Shown: positions 26,150 through 34,467, numbered from the stretch's first letter. The stretch is DNA of 64,000 nucleotides from Streptomyces sp. NBC_00390 (GCF_036057275.1 NZ_CP107945.1:7254001-7318000); one strand, 5' to 3'. Numbers and translations: made by a program. The notes: generated from the sequence alone by a model not told the origin.

Positions 26150-26339
26150 CCAGGGACTGTGTGATGTCGTGATCAACAGTGGTCCCGCAACCGCGCGGGG
26201 TACGGGCCGTACTCGCCTACCGGCAGGTACGGCTCTACCAACTTCCATTGCTCGTCGCTGAGTTTTGCCTGCGAGTCATGACCGGCTTCCGGGCGAAGGC
26301 GGATCCGCAGGATTGATCACGACATCGCACAGTCCCTGG
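26150..26339. mobile_element. 190-bp IS5-family miniature element (MITE) with transposase 5' remnant
   Basis: Two 27-base terminal inverted repeats match at 26 of 27 positions: 26150-26176, starting CCAGGGACTGTG, and 26313-26339, its inverse ending CACAGTCCCTGG. Between them the minus strand encodes DSQAKLSDEQWKLVEPYLP, then EYGPYPARLR. This is the N-terminus of an IS5-type transposase of the kind that begins L-x-DEQW-x-x-x-EP-x-LP. The rest of the transposase is deleted, so the element can move only in trans. No clear target duplication is seen. It ends 17 bases before promoter P2. The stretch 26027-26149 holds nothing I can identify. Confidence 0.75.
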
Positions 26340-26356
26340 TGGTCAGGTGTGCCAGC

Positions 26357-26387
26357 GGTTGAACTTGACGTCGGATTCAACTATACA
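26357..26387 (+). promoter_or_regulatory. promoter P2 with embedded inverted repeat, upstream of the crotonase/ACAD operon
   Basis: TTGAAC (26359-26364), a 17-base spacer and TATACA (26382-26387). The spacer carries GTTGAA...TTCAAC (26358-26381), as in P1. Transcription would begin near 26394, 69 bases before the first start codon. It should drive the run of genes to 30642. Confidence 0.72.
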
Positions 26388-26462
26388 GGGAGAGGTCACG
26401 GGCACCTCATCGTTGGGGGCCGTGCCCCGGCACCGCACGCTCGGCCACGGAGAGGGTTCGCT

Positions 26463-27071
26463 GTGAACGTTGCACTGCAGGCGCTCGGCGAGGTCTCCGA
26501 GGCGAACAGGTCGCGGCGCCCGCCGCGCGACATGCCGCTTTCCTTGCGCAAACCGCTGATCGGTGCGGTCAACGGGGTGGCCGCGGGCCTGGACATGGTG
26601 GAGGCGCTCTACTGCGACATTCGCTTCGGCTCGTCCGCGGCCCGGTTCACCAGGGCATTCGCGCAGCGCGGGCTGATCGCCGAGTACGGGATCTCCTGTC
26701 TGTTGCCCCGGCTGGTGGGGCACAGCCGGGCATCGGACCCGCTGCTGTCGAGTCGCATGGTGGATGCCGAGGAGGCACTCCGTATCGGACTCCTCGACCA
26801 CCTGGTCCCCACCGGCAGTGTCGTCGATGCCGCCGTCGCGTACGCCGCCGATCTGGCGACGCGCTGCTCCCCGGCATCCATGGCCACCATCAAGAGGCAA
26901 CTGCAGGGCGACGCGGACGGCACCTACGCCGATTCCGTGACCCGCGCGGAAGGCGTCATGCTCCAGGCCTTCCGCGGGGCCGATTTCGTCGAAGGCGTGG
27001 CCAGTCACCTCGACAAGCGCTCACCGAATTTTCCCTCCCTACCCGTGAGGAGTTCAGATGTCCCTGTTTGA
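26463..27071 (+). CDS. N-terminally shortened enoyl-CoA hydratase/isomerase (crotonase)
   Basis: 202 residues from the GTG at 26463, with AGAGGG six bases before it. Residues 30-180 match the second half of crotonases: RKPLIGAVNGVAAGLDMVEALYCDIRF, then AQRGLIAEYGISCLLPRLVGHSRA, RMVDAEEALRIGLLDHLV and CSPASMATIK. The usual first 80-90 residues, with the first oxyanion-hole NH and CoA-binding strands, are absent, and no match is found upstream in any frame. GLD replaces the expected GLG. It is either a decaying gene or a protein acting only as a partner. Its end overlaps the ACAD start by 14 bases, so it may persist because it couples translation. Confidence 0.65.
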   Translation: MNVALQALGEVSEANRSRRPPRDMPLSLRKPLIGAVNGVAAGLDMVEALYCDIRFGSSAARFTRAFAQRGLIAEYGISCLLPRLVGHSRASDPLLSSRMVDAEEALRIGLLDHLVPTGSVVDAAVAYAADLATRCSPASMATIKRQLQGDADGTYADSVTRAEGVMLQAFRGADFVEGVASHLDKRSPNFPSLPVRSSDVPV

Positions 27072-28287
27072 GACGTCGGACCGCGCCAAGAAGTACCAGG
27101 CGGATCTGCTCGAATTCATGGATTCGCACATCTACCCCGCTGAGGCGGTGTACCACGAGCAGATGTGCGCGTCGGGTGACCCGCATTTCCATCCGCCGAT
27201 CCTCGAGGAACTCAAGGCGGAGGCGCGGAGGCGCGGACTGTGGAACCTCTTCCACCCGCACGCCGAGTGGGGCCCGGGGCTGACGAATCTCGAGTACGCG
27301 CCGCTGGCGGAGATCATGGGGCGCAGTCATATCGCCTCCGAGGCGTGCAACTGCAATGCTCCCGACACCGGCAACATGGAAGTGCTCACACTGTTCGGCA
27401 GCGACGAGCACAAGGAGAGGTATCTGGGGCCCCTGCTCGACGGGACGATGGCCTCGGCCTTCGCGATGACCGAGCCGCGTGTCGCCAGTTCGGACGCCAC
27501 CAACATCGAGCTTCGGATGGAGCGCGACGGTGACGAGTACGTGCTCAACGGCCGCAAGTGGTTCGCGTCCAATGCCCTGCACCGCAACTGCAAGGTGCTC
27601 ATCGTCATGGGGAAGACGGATCCCACCGCTGCCCCGCACCGGCAGCAGTCGATGATGGTCGTGCCGATCGACGCCCCCGGGATCACGGTGATCCGCGGAC
27701 TGCCGGTGTTCGGCTACCAGGACCGTGAGGGACACGCCGAAATCGACTTCACCGACGTACGGGTGCCGGCCAAGGACGTACTCAAGGGCGAGGGTGAGGG
27801 TTTCGCGATCAGTCAGGCCCGGCTCGGGCCCGGTCGTATCCACCACTGCATGCGGGCGATCGGCGCGGCCGAGCGGGCGCTGGAGCTGATGTGCCGGCGC
27901 GCGCAGTCACGGGTGACATTCGGCAGTCCGGTTGCCGAACGGTCCAATGTCCAGGACTGGATAGCGGAAGCACGTATCGACATCGAGATGATCCGCCTGC
28001 TCACGCTCAAGGCCGCGTATCTGATGGACACGGTCGGGAACAAGGAAGCGCGCACCGAGATCGCGGCCATCAAGGTGGCCGCCCCGAACATCGCGTTGAA
28101 GATCGTCGACCGAGCGATCCAGGTGCACGGGGGAGCAGGGGTGACCGACGACTTCCCGTTGGCGATGATGTATGCGGGGCTGCGGACGTTGCGGCTGGCG
28201 GACGGTCCCGACGAGGTACACAAGAGGGCCATCGCAAAACAGGAACTGCGGCAGTACCGCGACACGGCCACGGCAGCGGTGAGCTGA
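27058..28287 (+). CDS. acyl-CoA dehydrogenase, ACAD10/ACAD11 (LvaC) type
   Basis: 409 residues with GAGGAG before the ATG. Features of the ACAD10/11 branch are plain: EACNCNAPDTGNMEVL, SAFAMTEPRVASSDATN (FAD and substrate contacts), VMGKTDP, HRQQSMMVVPID, LGPGRIHHCMRAIGAAERALE, DRAIQVHGGAGV and the terminal ADGPDEVHKRAI. This branch acts on phosphorylated 4-hydroxyacyl-CoA and removes the phosphate, instead of carrying out only simple 2,3-dehydrogenation. The matching APH-fold kinase is two genes downstream, which strongly supports that role. One base separates its stop from the SDR start. Confidence 0.9.
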   Translation: MSLFETSDRAKKYQADLLEFMDSHIYPAEAVYHEQMCASGDPHFHPPILEELKAEARRRGLWNLFHPHAEWGPGLTNLEYAPLAEIMGRSHIASEACNCNAPDTGNMEVLTLFGSDEHKERYLGPLLDGTMASAFAMTEPRVASSDATNIELRMERDGDEYVLNGRKWFASNALHRNCKVLIVMGKTDPTAAPHRQQSMMVVPIDAPGITVIRGLPVFGYQDREGHAEIDFTDVRVPAKDVLKGEGEGFAISQARLGPGRIHHCMRAIGAAERALELMCRRAQSRVTFGSPVAERSNVQDWIAEARIDIEMIRLLTLKAAYLMDTVGNKEARTEIAAIKVAAPNIALKIVDRAIQVHGGAGVTDDFPLAMMYAGLRTLRLADGPDEVHKRAIAKQELRQYRDTATAAVS

Positions 28288-28288
28288 G

Positions 28289-29071
28289 ATGGCAGGACTC
28301 GATCTGACCGGTCGCACCGCCCTCGTCACCGGCGCCTCGCGCGGGATCGGGCTGTCGATCGCCCAGGCCATTGCCTCGGCCGGTGCAAACGTCGTGCTCA
28401 CCTCCCGGTCCCAGGAGGCGGCGGACGCAGCCGCGGCCCGGGTGAGCGGCTCAGCGCTGGGGGTCGGTGCGCACGCGGTCGACGAAGAGGCGGCTCAGCG
28501 CTGTGTGGACCTGACGCTCGAGCGCTTCGGAAGCCTCGACATCCTCGTCAACAACGCGGGCACCAACCCGGCCTTCGGGCCGGTCCTCGACCAGGACCAC
28601 GGGCGGTTCGCCAAGACCTTCGACGTGAACCTGTGGGCTCCCGTCCTGTGGACGGGTCTGGCCACGCGGGCCTGGATGGGCGAGCACGGCGGGGCGGTCG
28701 TCAACACCGCGTCGGTCGGCGGAATGGCCTTCGAGGCGAACATCGGGTTGTACAACGCCTCGAAGGCCGCGCTCATCCATCTCACGAAGCAACTGGCCCT
28801 GGAACTCTCGCCGAAGGTTCGCGTCAACGCGGTGGCACCTGGTCTGGTGCGCACGAAGCTGGCCGAGGCCCTGTGGAAGGAGCACGAGCAGGCCGTGTCC
28901 GTCTCGACGGCGCTGGGGCGCATAGGGGAGCCCGCCGACATCGCCTCGGCGGTCGCCTTCCTCGTCTCGGACGCTGCGAGTTGGATCACCGGCGAGACCA
29001 TGGTGATCGATGGCGGGCAGCTGCTCGGTGACGCGCTCCCGTTCAGGCAGGGAGCCGGCAGCGGTGTCTAG
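28289..29071 (+). CDS. short-chain dehydrogenase/reductase (SDR)
   Basis: 260 residues. The cofactor motif is TGASRGIG; NNAG and the catalytic Ser region NTASVGG precede YNASKAAL with the YxxxK pair; PGLVRTKL and the C-terminal ITGETMVIDGG complete a classical SDR of the FabG-like group. Possible jobs in this operon are 3-hydroxyacyl-CoA oxidation before the thiolase, or 4-ketoacyl-CoA reduction as LvaD does in Pseudomonas. The downstream kinase start overlaps its stop by eight bases. Confidence 0.9.
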   Translation: MAGLDLTGRTALVTGASRGIGLSIAQAIASAGANVVLTSRSQEAADAAAARVSGSALGVGAHAVDEEAAQRCVDLTLERFGSLDILVNNAGTNPAFGPVLDQDHGRFAKTFDVNLWAPVLWTGLATRAWMGEHGGAVVNTASVGGMAFEANIGLYNASKAALIHLTKQLALELSPKVRVNAVAPGLVRTKLAEALWKEHEQAVSVSTALGRIGEPADIASAVAFLVSDAASWITGETMVIDGGQLLGDALPFRQGAGSGV

Positions 29072-30101
29072 TGCAGGCGTCGTCGGAATCGACGCCGGGG
29101 CGGTGAGCCGCTGGTTCGGGACCCTCGGCGTCGACTTCGCCGGGCCGTTGACCTTCGACCGGATCGGGCTCGGCCAGTCGAATCTGACCTGTCTCGTACA
29201 GGACCAGGACGGTCGCAGATGGGTGTTGCGACGCCCGCCGCTGGGTCGCCTGTTGGCTTCGGCGCACGACGTGGCCCGCGAGGCGGGGATTCTGGCCGCG
29301 CTGGAGGGCACCGCCGTTCCGACCCCGCGGGTGCTCGGGCTGACCGCTGATCCCGCCGTGACCGACGTCCCGCTGCTGCTCATGGAATTCGTGGACGGCC
29401 AGGTCGTCGACACGATGCCGATCGCGCAGTCGCTGACGCCCGAGCGGCGCCGGGCGATCGGGATGTCCTTGCCGCGGACGCTGGCGAAGATCCACGCGGT
29501 CGATCTCGAGGCGGCCGGGCTGACCGGTCTGGCCGGCCACAAGCCGTACGCGCAGCGTCAGCTCAAGCGGTGGGCCGGCCAGTGGGAGAAGTCCAGGACC
29601 CGCGAGCTGCCCGCCCTCGACAACCTCACGCGACGCCTCGTCGCGGCTGCCCCGAAGCAGCGCGAAGTGACGCTCGTGCACGGCGACTTCCATCTGCGCA
29701 ACGTCATCACCTCCTACGACAGCGGGGAAGTGACTGCGGTGCTCGACTGGGAGTTGTCGACACTGGGGGATCCGTTGGCGGACATGGGCAGCCTGCTGGC
29801 GTACTGGCCGGAACCGGGGGAGGAGGAGACCGGGGGTGATTTCGCCGCCTCCGTCCTCGACGGGTTCCCGCACCGTGACGAGCTCGCTCACGTGTACCTG
29901 ACGGAAACAGGCCGGGATCCGGCGGCACTGACGTTCTGGCACGTGCTGGGCCTGTGGAAGGTGGCCGTGATCGGTGAGGGCGTGATGAGGCGAGCGATCG
30001 ATGAACCGGAGAACAGGAGCACGACAGGAACGCCCACCGTGGAACGTATCGATGCGCTCGTGGACAAGGCCTGCCGGATCGCCGGCGAAGCCGGGATCTG
30101 A
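29064..30101 (+). CDS. APH-fold kinase, ACAD10/11-N or LvaA type (putative 4-hydroxyacyl-CoA kinase)
   Basis: 345 residues from the GTG at 29064 (AGGGAG ten bases before), overlapping the SDR stop. The aminoglycoside-phosphotransferase/choline-kinase fold is shown by the Brenner-type loop HGDFHLRN (H206, D208, N213) and the metal-binding VLDWELSTLGDPLAD (D228). VLRRPP in the N-lobe and LMEFVDG at the hinge match the kinase domains fused to acyl-CoA dehydrogenases in ACAD11. Expected reaction: ATP-dependent phosphorylation of the 4-hydroxyl of a hydroxyacyl-CoA, giving the substrate of the ACAD in the same operon. An antibiotic-resistance role is unlikely in this context. Confidence 0.85.
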   Translation: MSSAGVVGIDAGAVSRWFGTLGVDFAGPLTFDRIGLGQSNLTCLVQDQDGRRWVLRRPPLGRLLASAHDVAREAGILAALEGTAVPTPRVLGLTADPAVTDVPLLLMEFVDGQVVDTMPIAQSLTPERRRAIGMSLPRTLAKIHAVDLEAAGLTGLAGHKPYAQRQLKRWAGQWEKSRTRELPALDNLTRRLVAAAPKQREVTLVHGDFHLRNVITSYDSGEVTAVLDWELSTLGDPLADMGSLLAYWPEPGEEETGGDFAASVLDGFPHRDELAHVYLTETGRDPAALTFWHVLGLWKVAVIGEGVMRRAIDEPENRSTTGTPTVERIDALVDKACRIAGEAGI

Positions 30102-30195
30102 GGAGGAGTGAGGGGGTCGTCCGCCCAGAGCTCGGCGGTGCTGTTCGAGCGACGCGACCTCCAGGCTGTCGGTGGCGGCCTGTTCAATGTGGCTC

Positions 30196-30642
30196 ATGGA
30201 CATGGATGCGCAGAGGCGTGGGCCGTTCTGGGACGTACTGGAGGGGCGGGTTCCGCCGCCGCCTGCTGCGGTGCTCCTGGGATGGGAACTGATCGGGGTG
30301 GATACCGAACAGGGCACTATCGAGGTGGCGTTCGAGGCGGGCGATCAGTTCGTGAACCCTGTGGGCGTGATCCAGGGCGGGTTCTTGGCCGCGATGCTCG
30401 ACGACACCTTGGGTCCGGCGCTGGTCGCGACGTTGCCGGAGAACCACTTCGCGCCGACTCTCGATCTTCATGTTCAGTTCCTGCGTCCCGCCCGCCCCGG
30501 ACGGCTTGTGGGGCGGGGGCGCATCGTGCAGCGCGGCAAGGACGTGTGCTTTCTCGCCGGTGAGCTCATCGGACCTGATGGCAGGCCGGTGGCTGTGGCG
30601 ACCGCGACCGCGCGAATCCAGACCGTTCGTCAGCGGTCGTAG
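30196..30642 (+). CDS. hotdog-fold thioesterase, PaaI family
   Basis: 148 residues from the ATG at 30196; an in-frame ATG at 30187 is possible, and no strong ribosome site is visible for either. The PaaI/4HBT signature is NPVGVIQGGFLAAMLDDTLGPA, followed by LDLHVQFLRPARPG and the terminal strand VAVATATARI. These enzymes hydrolyse acyl-CoA or aryl-CoA, often to relieve trapped CoA in catabolic pathways. It is the last gene of the P2 operon, 94 bases after the kinase. Confidence 0.85.
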   Translation: MDMDAQRRGPFWDVLEGRVPPPPAAVLLGWELIGVDTEQGTIEVAFEAGDQFVNPVGVIQGGFLAAMLDDTLGPALVATLPENHFAPTLDLHVQFLRPARPGRLVGRGRIVQRGKDVCFLAGELIGPDGRPVAVATATARIQTVRQRS

Positions 30643-30814
30643 GCGATCAGCGACCGCATGACGGGGCGCCGGCCGAGTGGTTGTGCAAGACGGCGGCAGC
30701 GAAACCCGCTGCTCCCGCACCCGCGGGTCTGGTCACCACCTACCGCCACCCGACCCGGCTGGGGCGGGAGCCGGATCAGGCCTGCACGAGCAGGTGTGCA
30801 GCTGTCCACCTAGC

Positions 30815-32377
30815 TCAGAGCCCGGTGACCTTGGCGCTCGCCGACAGCTCGTAGACCAGGGTGACCGTGCGGCGGCCGCCGGGCGGGAGGGTGACGTCCC
30901 AGCGGGCGATGCCCTCGGCGTCGACCACGTCGGGTGCCGGGGAGCATGAATCCTTGTGCAGGCGTATCTCCACCGCCGAGACCTCGGAGACCGGGATCCG
31001 CTCCCGAAGGACGACCACCCGCTCGCCGTGCTCCCCGGGGGCGGAGAACCGGGACATGTGCAGCCGGACCGTGCGGGTGACCACGGTCCGCTGAGTGATT
31101 CCGGCCACGTCGCGGGACTCCTCGGCATGCCGGACCACCCTGTAGTCGTCGCAGCTGCCGAAGGCCAGCTCAACGGGAGTGCCGGGGGCTGTGAAGTCCA
31201 GCGTGCCGCGGCCGCTGAATCCACTGCCGCGGACGAGGTCCACGGGCCCGGCGAGCAGCGCGTGGCCGGACAGGTTGTCGAACCGCACCACCTGGGTGAC
31301 CAGGGGGGACAACTCCGGTGAGCAGGCGTACTCACTGCGCGCGGCCGTGGTGAACGCGGAGAGCGGCACGCGGTGGGCACGGCCGTCACCGGGCACCGAG
31401 ACCGGCGCGGGGGATCTCAGCACCCGCGCCTCGCCGCCGTCGTCCACCCCCGGCAGGCCGAGCACCGGAGCCGGGCCGAGAGCCCCGATCTCCTCCTCGC
31501 GCAGCTCGACGTCGACCGTGCGGCGCTCCGCCGCGGAGCGGTCCTTGAGCGTCAGCCGGTCCTCGCCCAGCCGTGGCGGATCGGTGGCCAGCGCCGAGCG
31601 GGCCGTCGACAAGGTCAGCCGTACGTCCGACCAGTCCTCACCGGTGCGCTGCCAGACCATCGCATCGGTCTCCAGCGTCAGGGCGTCCCCGTCGAGCACG
31701 GCCCGGTAGGCGGGCCGCCACAACGCACACGGGGTGAGGTGGCTCAGGCGCAGCCCGGCCGGCCCGGCGACCGCGGCCTCCACGGTCAACTCGACATGGC
31801 CGACCAGCTCGGCGGGCTCCTCCTCTGAGAGGTGCATGGCCCGCTGGGCTTCCCCGAGTTCGGTGGCAAAGGCGGCCAGCCGGGCCTCCACAGTGCGGAG
31901 TTGCTCGCCGTGCGCGTCACGCTCCTCGTCCGCCCTGTCCAGTTCGCGGGCCCAGCGGGATCGTTCGCTCTCCCCGGAGCCGGCACCTTCGCCGATCTCC
32001 CGCAGCAGATCGGCGGCGAGGCGGCCGAGCACGTCAAGGCGGGCATGCAGCCGGTCGCGTCGCTGCTCCAGGCTCAGCAGCTCCTCTTCGAGGGTGTGTA
32101 CGCGTTGGCGCAGGGCGGAGTCGTCGTCGGCGGACGGCAGCGGCCCGCGCGGCGTCCAGCTGCGGACGATCCGCACGTCGAGCACGGTGGCGGGGTGATC
32201 GGCGGTCAGCTCGGCATGGAGGGTCCGGTCGACGGCCAGCGCACTGACCGGCCCGAGACGCAGCCGCTGGACCCCGGCCTCCAGGTCGAGCACGACGGTG
32301 CGCTCGATGTGGGCGCGGTCCTCGAGGCATGTGACGGCGGTGACGGGGAGGGCGATCGGCTTCGGGGGCGTGGACAT
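30815..32377 (-). CDS. DUF4139 domain protein (mucoidy-inhibitor MuiA-like)
   Basis: 520 residues. An N-terminal DUF4140-like strand region (VTCLEDRAHIERTVVLDLEAG) leads into a coiled coil (about 85-185, rich in Glu, Arg and Leu), then the DUF4139 beta domain with LTPCALWRPAYRAVLDGDALTLETDAMVWQRTGEDWSDVRL. There is no signal peptide. The family includes the insect-cell and bacterial MuiA-like proteins; biochemical role unknown. The gene is eight bases downstream of a longer paralogue and surely in the same transcript. Confidence 0.85.
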   Translation of the reverse strand: MSTPPKPIALPVTAVTCLEDRAHIERTVVLDLEAGVQRLRLGPVSALAVDRTLHAELTADHPATVLDVRIVRSWTPRGPLPSADDDSALRQRVHTLEEELLSLEQRRDRLHARLDVLGRLAADLLREIGEGAGSGESERSRWARELDRADEERDAHGEQLRTVEARLAAFATELGEAQRAMHLSEEEPAELVGHVELTVEAAVAGPAGLRLSHLTPCALWRPAYRAVLDGDALTLETDAMVWQRTGEDWSDVRLTLSTARSALATDPPRLGEDRLTLKDRSAAERRTVDVELREEEIGALGPAPVLGLPGVDDGGEARVLRSPAPVSVPGDGRAHRVPLSAFTTAARSEYACSPELSPLVTQVVRFDNLSGHALLAGPVDLVRGSGFSGRGTLDFTAPGTPVELAFGSCDDYRVVRHAEESRDVAGITQRTVVTRTVRLHMSRFSAPGEHGERVVVLRERIPVSEVSAVEIRLHKDSCSPAPDVVDAEGIARWDVTLPPGGRRTVTLVYELSASAKVTGL

Positions 32378-32385
32378 GGCGGGTG

Positions 32386-34467
32386 TCAGCTCCTGCGGTT
32401 ACCGCCGACCAGGGCCTTGCCGGTCGGGATGCGGATCTCGTAGCCGCCGTCGAGGGCGGCGGTGGCGCCTGCGGGCAGGTCCAGTCGCCAGACGCGGGTG
32501 CCCGGTGCATGGCGATCGGGCCCCGTGCCTTCCTCAGGTGCCGTCCAGTCGGCCCGTTCCTCGATCCGGACGTCCGGTTCGGAGGTGACCGGCACCCGCT
32601 CGCGGACTTCGACGGTGACGGGCCTCGCGAGCCGGTTGGCCAGCTCCACGTGGACGCGGTGGTCGAGCACGGTGGTGTTGTTGCGCAGGCCCGAGGTCGA
32701 CTCGTGCAGGTTCGTACGGCGGGTGACCCGGATGCCCTCGGCCGGCCCGAGCCCCACCCGGCGGACACCGCCGGGGGCGAGCGTGGGCAGTGCGGCGGTC
32801 AGAAGGAAGTCGTCGTCGACGGTGACCTCGACCGGGCCGGCCAGCAGTGCCTGGTCGGTGGCGTTGGAGAGCACCAACGTCGCGTACACGGTCTGCTCCA
32901 CGGACGGAACGCAGAGGTACTCGGTGCGCAGGCCGACCGGGATCTCGCCGACGGTGACGGTGTGCCAGGTCCCGTCCGACGGTATGTCCGCGCGGGCGGC
33001 GGCATCGAAGCGGTGGTCGAAGGAACCCGCCGACTCGCGGGGCCGCACGGCGTGTCCGGGCAGCGGAAGCGCGGCCACCGCTTCGGCGCGGCGGCGGTAC
33101 TCGGCCGCCACCGGGTCGAAGAGGGATCCGGGAAACAGCCGGCCTCTGCGACCGCTCTGCTCGTCGGGGCCGCACAGGGCAAGGGCGGCGTAGTCGAGCT
33201 CGGCGCCGGTCGGCTGCGGCGGACCGGCCACCGGCGCCGGAGGGGGTGGCGGGGCGGCCCGGCCAGGAGCCGCGGGCGCCATGGGGGCGGGGGCACCCGC
33301 GAAGGACCTGCCGCCGGCACCCGGCCTGCCGGCCGGTCGCGACCGGGCCGGCTGCGGGAGGTCGGGCACCCCGCCGCCCACGGCGTCCGGGGATGACCCG
33401 TACACGCCGCCGGGCATCGGGAGCGCCGAGGGCGGCCCGCCGTAACCCTGTTGGGCCGGCCGGGGAGGGGGCGGTGGCGGCACGGGACCGGGCGCGGAGC
33501 CGGCCCCGACGGCCGCGGCCCCGGGTCCGGCGGCCGGGGCAGGGCAAGGGCCTGCCGCGTCGTACCCGGAGAACAGGTCGACGAGCCCGGCCGGGGGTTC
33601 GCGCCAGCCGGAAGGTGCGGGGGCGGGCTGACTGCGGCCGATGCGGACCGAGCGGAGCCTCGGCAGGTCGGTGCGGCGCCGAAGATCGGCGGTGGCCAGG
33701 GCGATGCGCACGCCGGTCCAGTCCTCACCGGTCCGCTGGGCGACCGAGGCACGCAGCACCAGACGGCCGCTGCCGTCACCCTGACGGTGACTCAGGCGGT
33801 AGGCCGGCACCCAGACGGCGCCCGGCACCCCGTATTCGAGCTCGAGTTCCACTTCCGCGTCACCGGTGCCGTCGAGGGCCAGGACCGCGCAGACCGTGGT
33901 CTCCACATGCGCCGGCGGTGCGTCGGTGGAGGCGCGGGCGAGCCGGTCGGCGGCGACGGTGAGCTCGTGCTCGACGTTCCGCAGTGCCGTCTCCAGCTCG
34001 ACGAGGCGGGCGTGCAGTCCCATCAGCCGCTCGTCGACGAAGTCGGCGAGTTCCAGCCACGCGTCGACCGGGGTACGGCGGTGCGGGTCCTCACGCCGGC
34101 GGGCAGGTGGGACCGGGCGGAGAGCGCTGACCTCCTCGATCAGGCTCAGCTGCCGTTCCCGGCGTCCCTGCGCCGCAGCGTACGCGTCCCTCAGCCGCTC
34201 GACCTCGCGCCGCAACTCGTCGGGCGTGCCCGTGGCGAGCGGCTCGGCCTCGACCTCCACCCGGGCCTCGGTGACGCGCACTCCGGGGGCGCCCAGGACA
34301 CGGGCCCGCAGCGAGGCCGGGTCCAGCGAGCGGGGCAGACCCGTCACCCGCACCCGGCCGTCGGGCGGCACGCTGCCCCGGGCGAGGCGGCGGCAGACCG
34401 CGCCCTGCGCGTACACCACGACCGAATCGAGGGCCGACCCCCACCTCTGTGTCGTCTCAGCCGTCAT
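32386..34467 (-). CDS. DUF4139 domain protein with proline-rich insertion
   Basis: 693 residues from the ATG at 34467 (GGGGGCGGAG upstream). The plan is as in the downstream paralogue: DUF4140-like start (SVVVYAQGAVCRRLARG), a helical coiled section, and a DUF4139 core (YRLSHRQGDGSGRLVLRASVAQRTGEDWTGVRIALAT). Here the core is split by about 170 residues of Pro/Gly/Ala-rich, low-complexity sequence (PPPPPPRPAQQ, later PPPPPAPVAG) before the final beta domain. The insertion is probably disordered and may bind SH3- or WW-like partners or cell-wall material. Function unknown. Confidence 0.82.
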   Translation of the reverse strand: MTAETTQRWGSALDSVVVYAQGAVCRRLARGSVPPDGRVRVTGLPRSLDPASLRARVLGAPGVRVTEARVEVEAEPLATGTPDELRREVERLRDAYAAAQGRRERQLSLIEEVSALRPVPPARRREDPHRRTPVDAWLELADFVDERLMGLHARLVELETALRNVEHELTVAADRLARASTDAPPAHVETTVCAVLALDGTGDAEVELELEYGVPGAVWVPAYRLSHRQGDGSGRLVLRASVAQRTGEDWTGVRIALATADLRRRTDLPRLRSVRIGRSQPAPAPSGWREPPAGLVDLFSGYDAAGPCPAPAAGPGAAAVGAGSAPGPVPPPPPPRPAQQGYGGPPSALPMPGGVYGSSPDAVGGGVPDLPQPARSRPAGRPGAGGRSFAGAPAPMAPAAPGRAAPPPPPAPVAGPPQPTGAELDYAALALCGPDEQSGRRGRLFPGSLFDPVAAEYRRRAEAVAALPLPGHAVRPRESAGSFDHRFDAAARADIPSDGTWHTVTVGEIPVGLRTEYLCVPSVEQTVYATLVLSNATDQALLAGPVEVTVDDDFLLTAALPTLAPGGVRRVGLGPAEGIRVTRRTNLHESTSGLRNNTTVLDHRVHVELANRLARPVTVEVRERVPVTSEPDVRIEERADWTAPEEGTGPDRHAPGTRVWRLDLPAGATAALDGGYEIRIPTGKALVGGNRRS

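Noticed and set aside
29064..30101. Aminoglycoside resistance kinase
   Set aside because: The APH fold is real, but the N-lobe and DWELSTLGDPLAD region match acyl-CoA-linked kinases, and the gene lies within an acyl-CoA operon.
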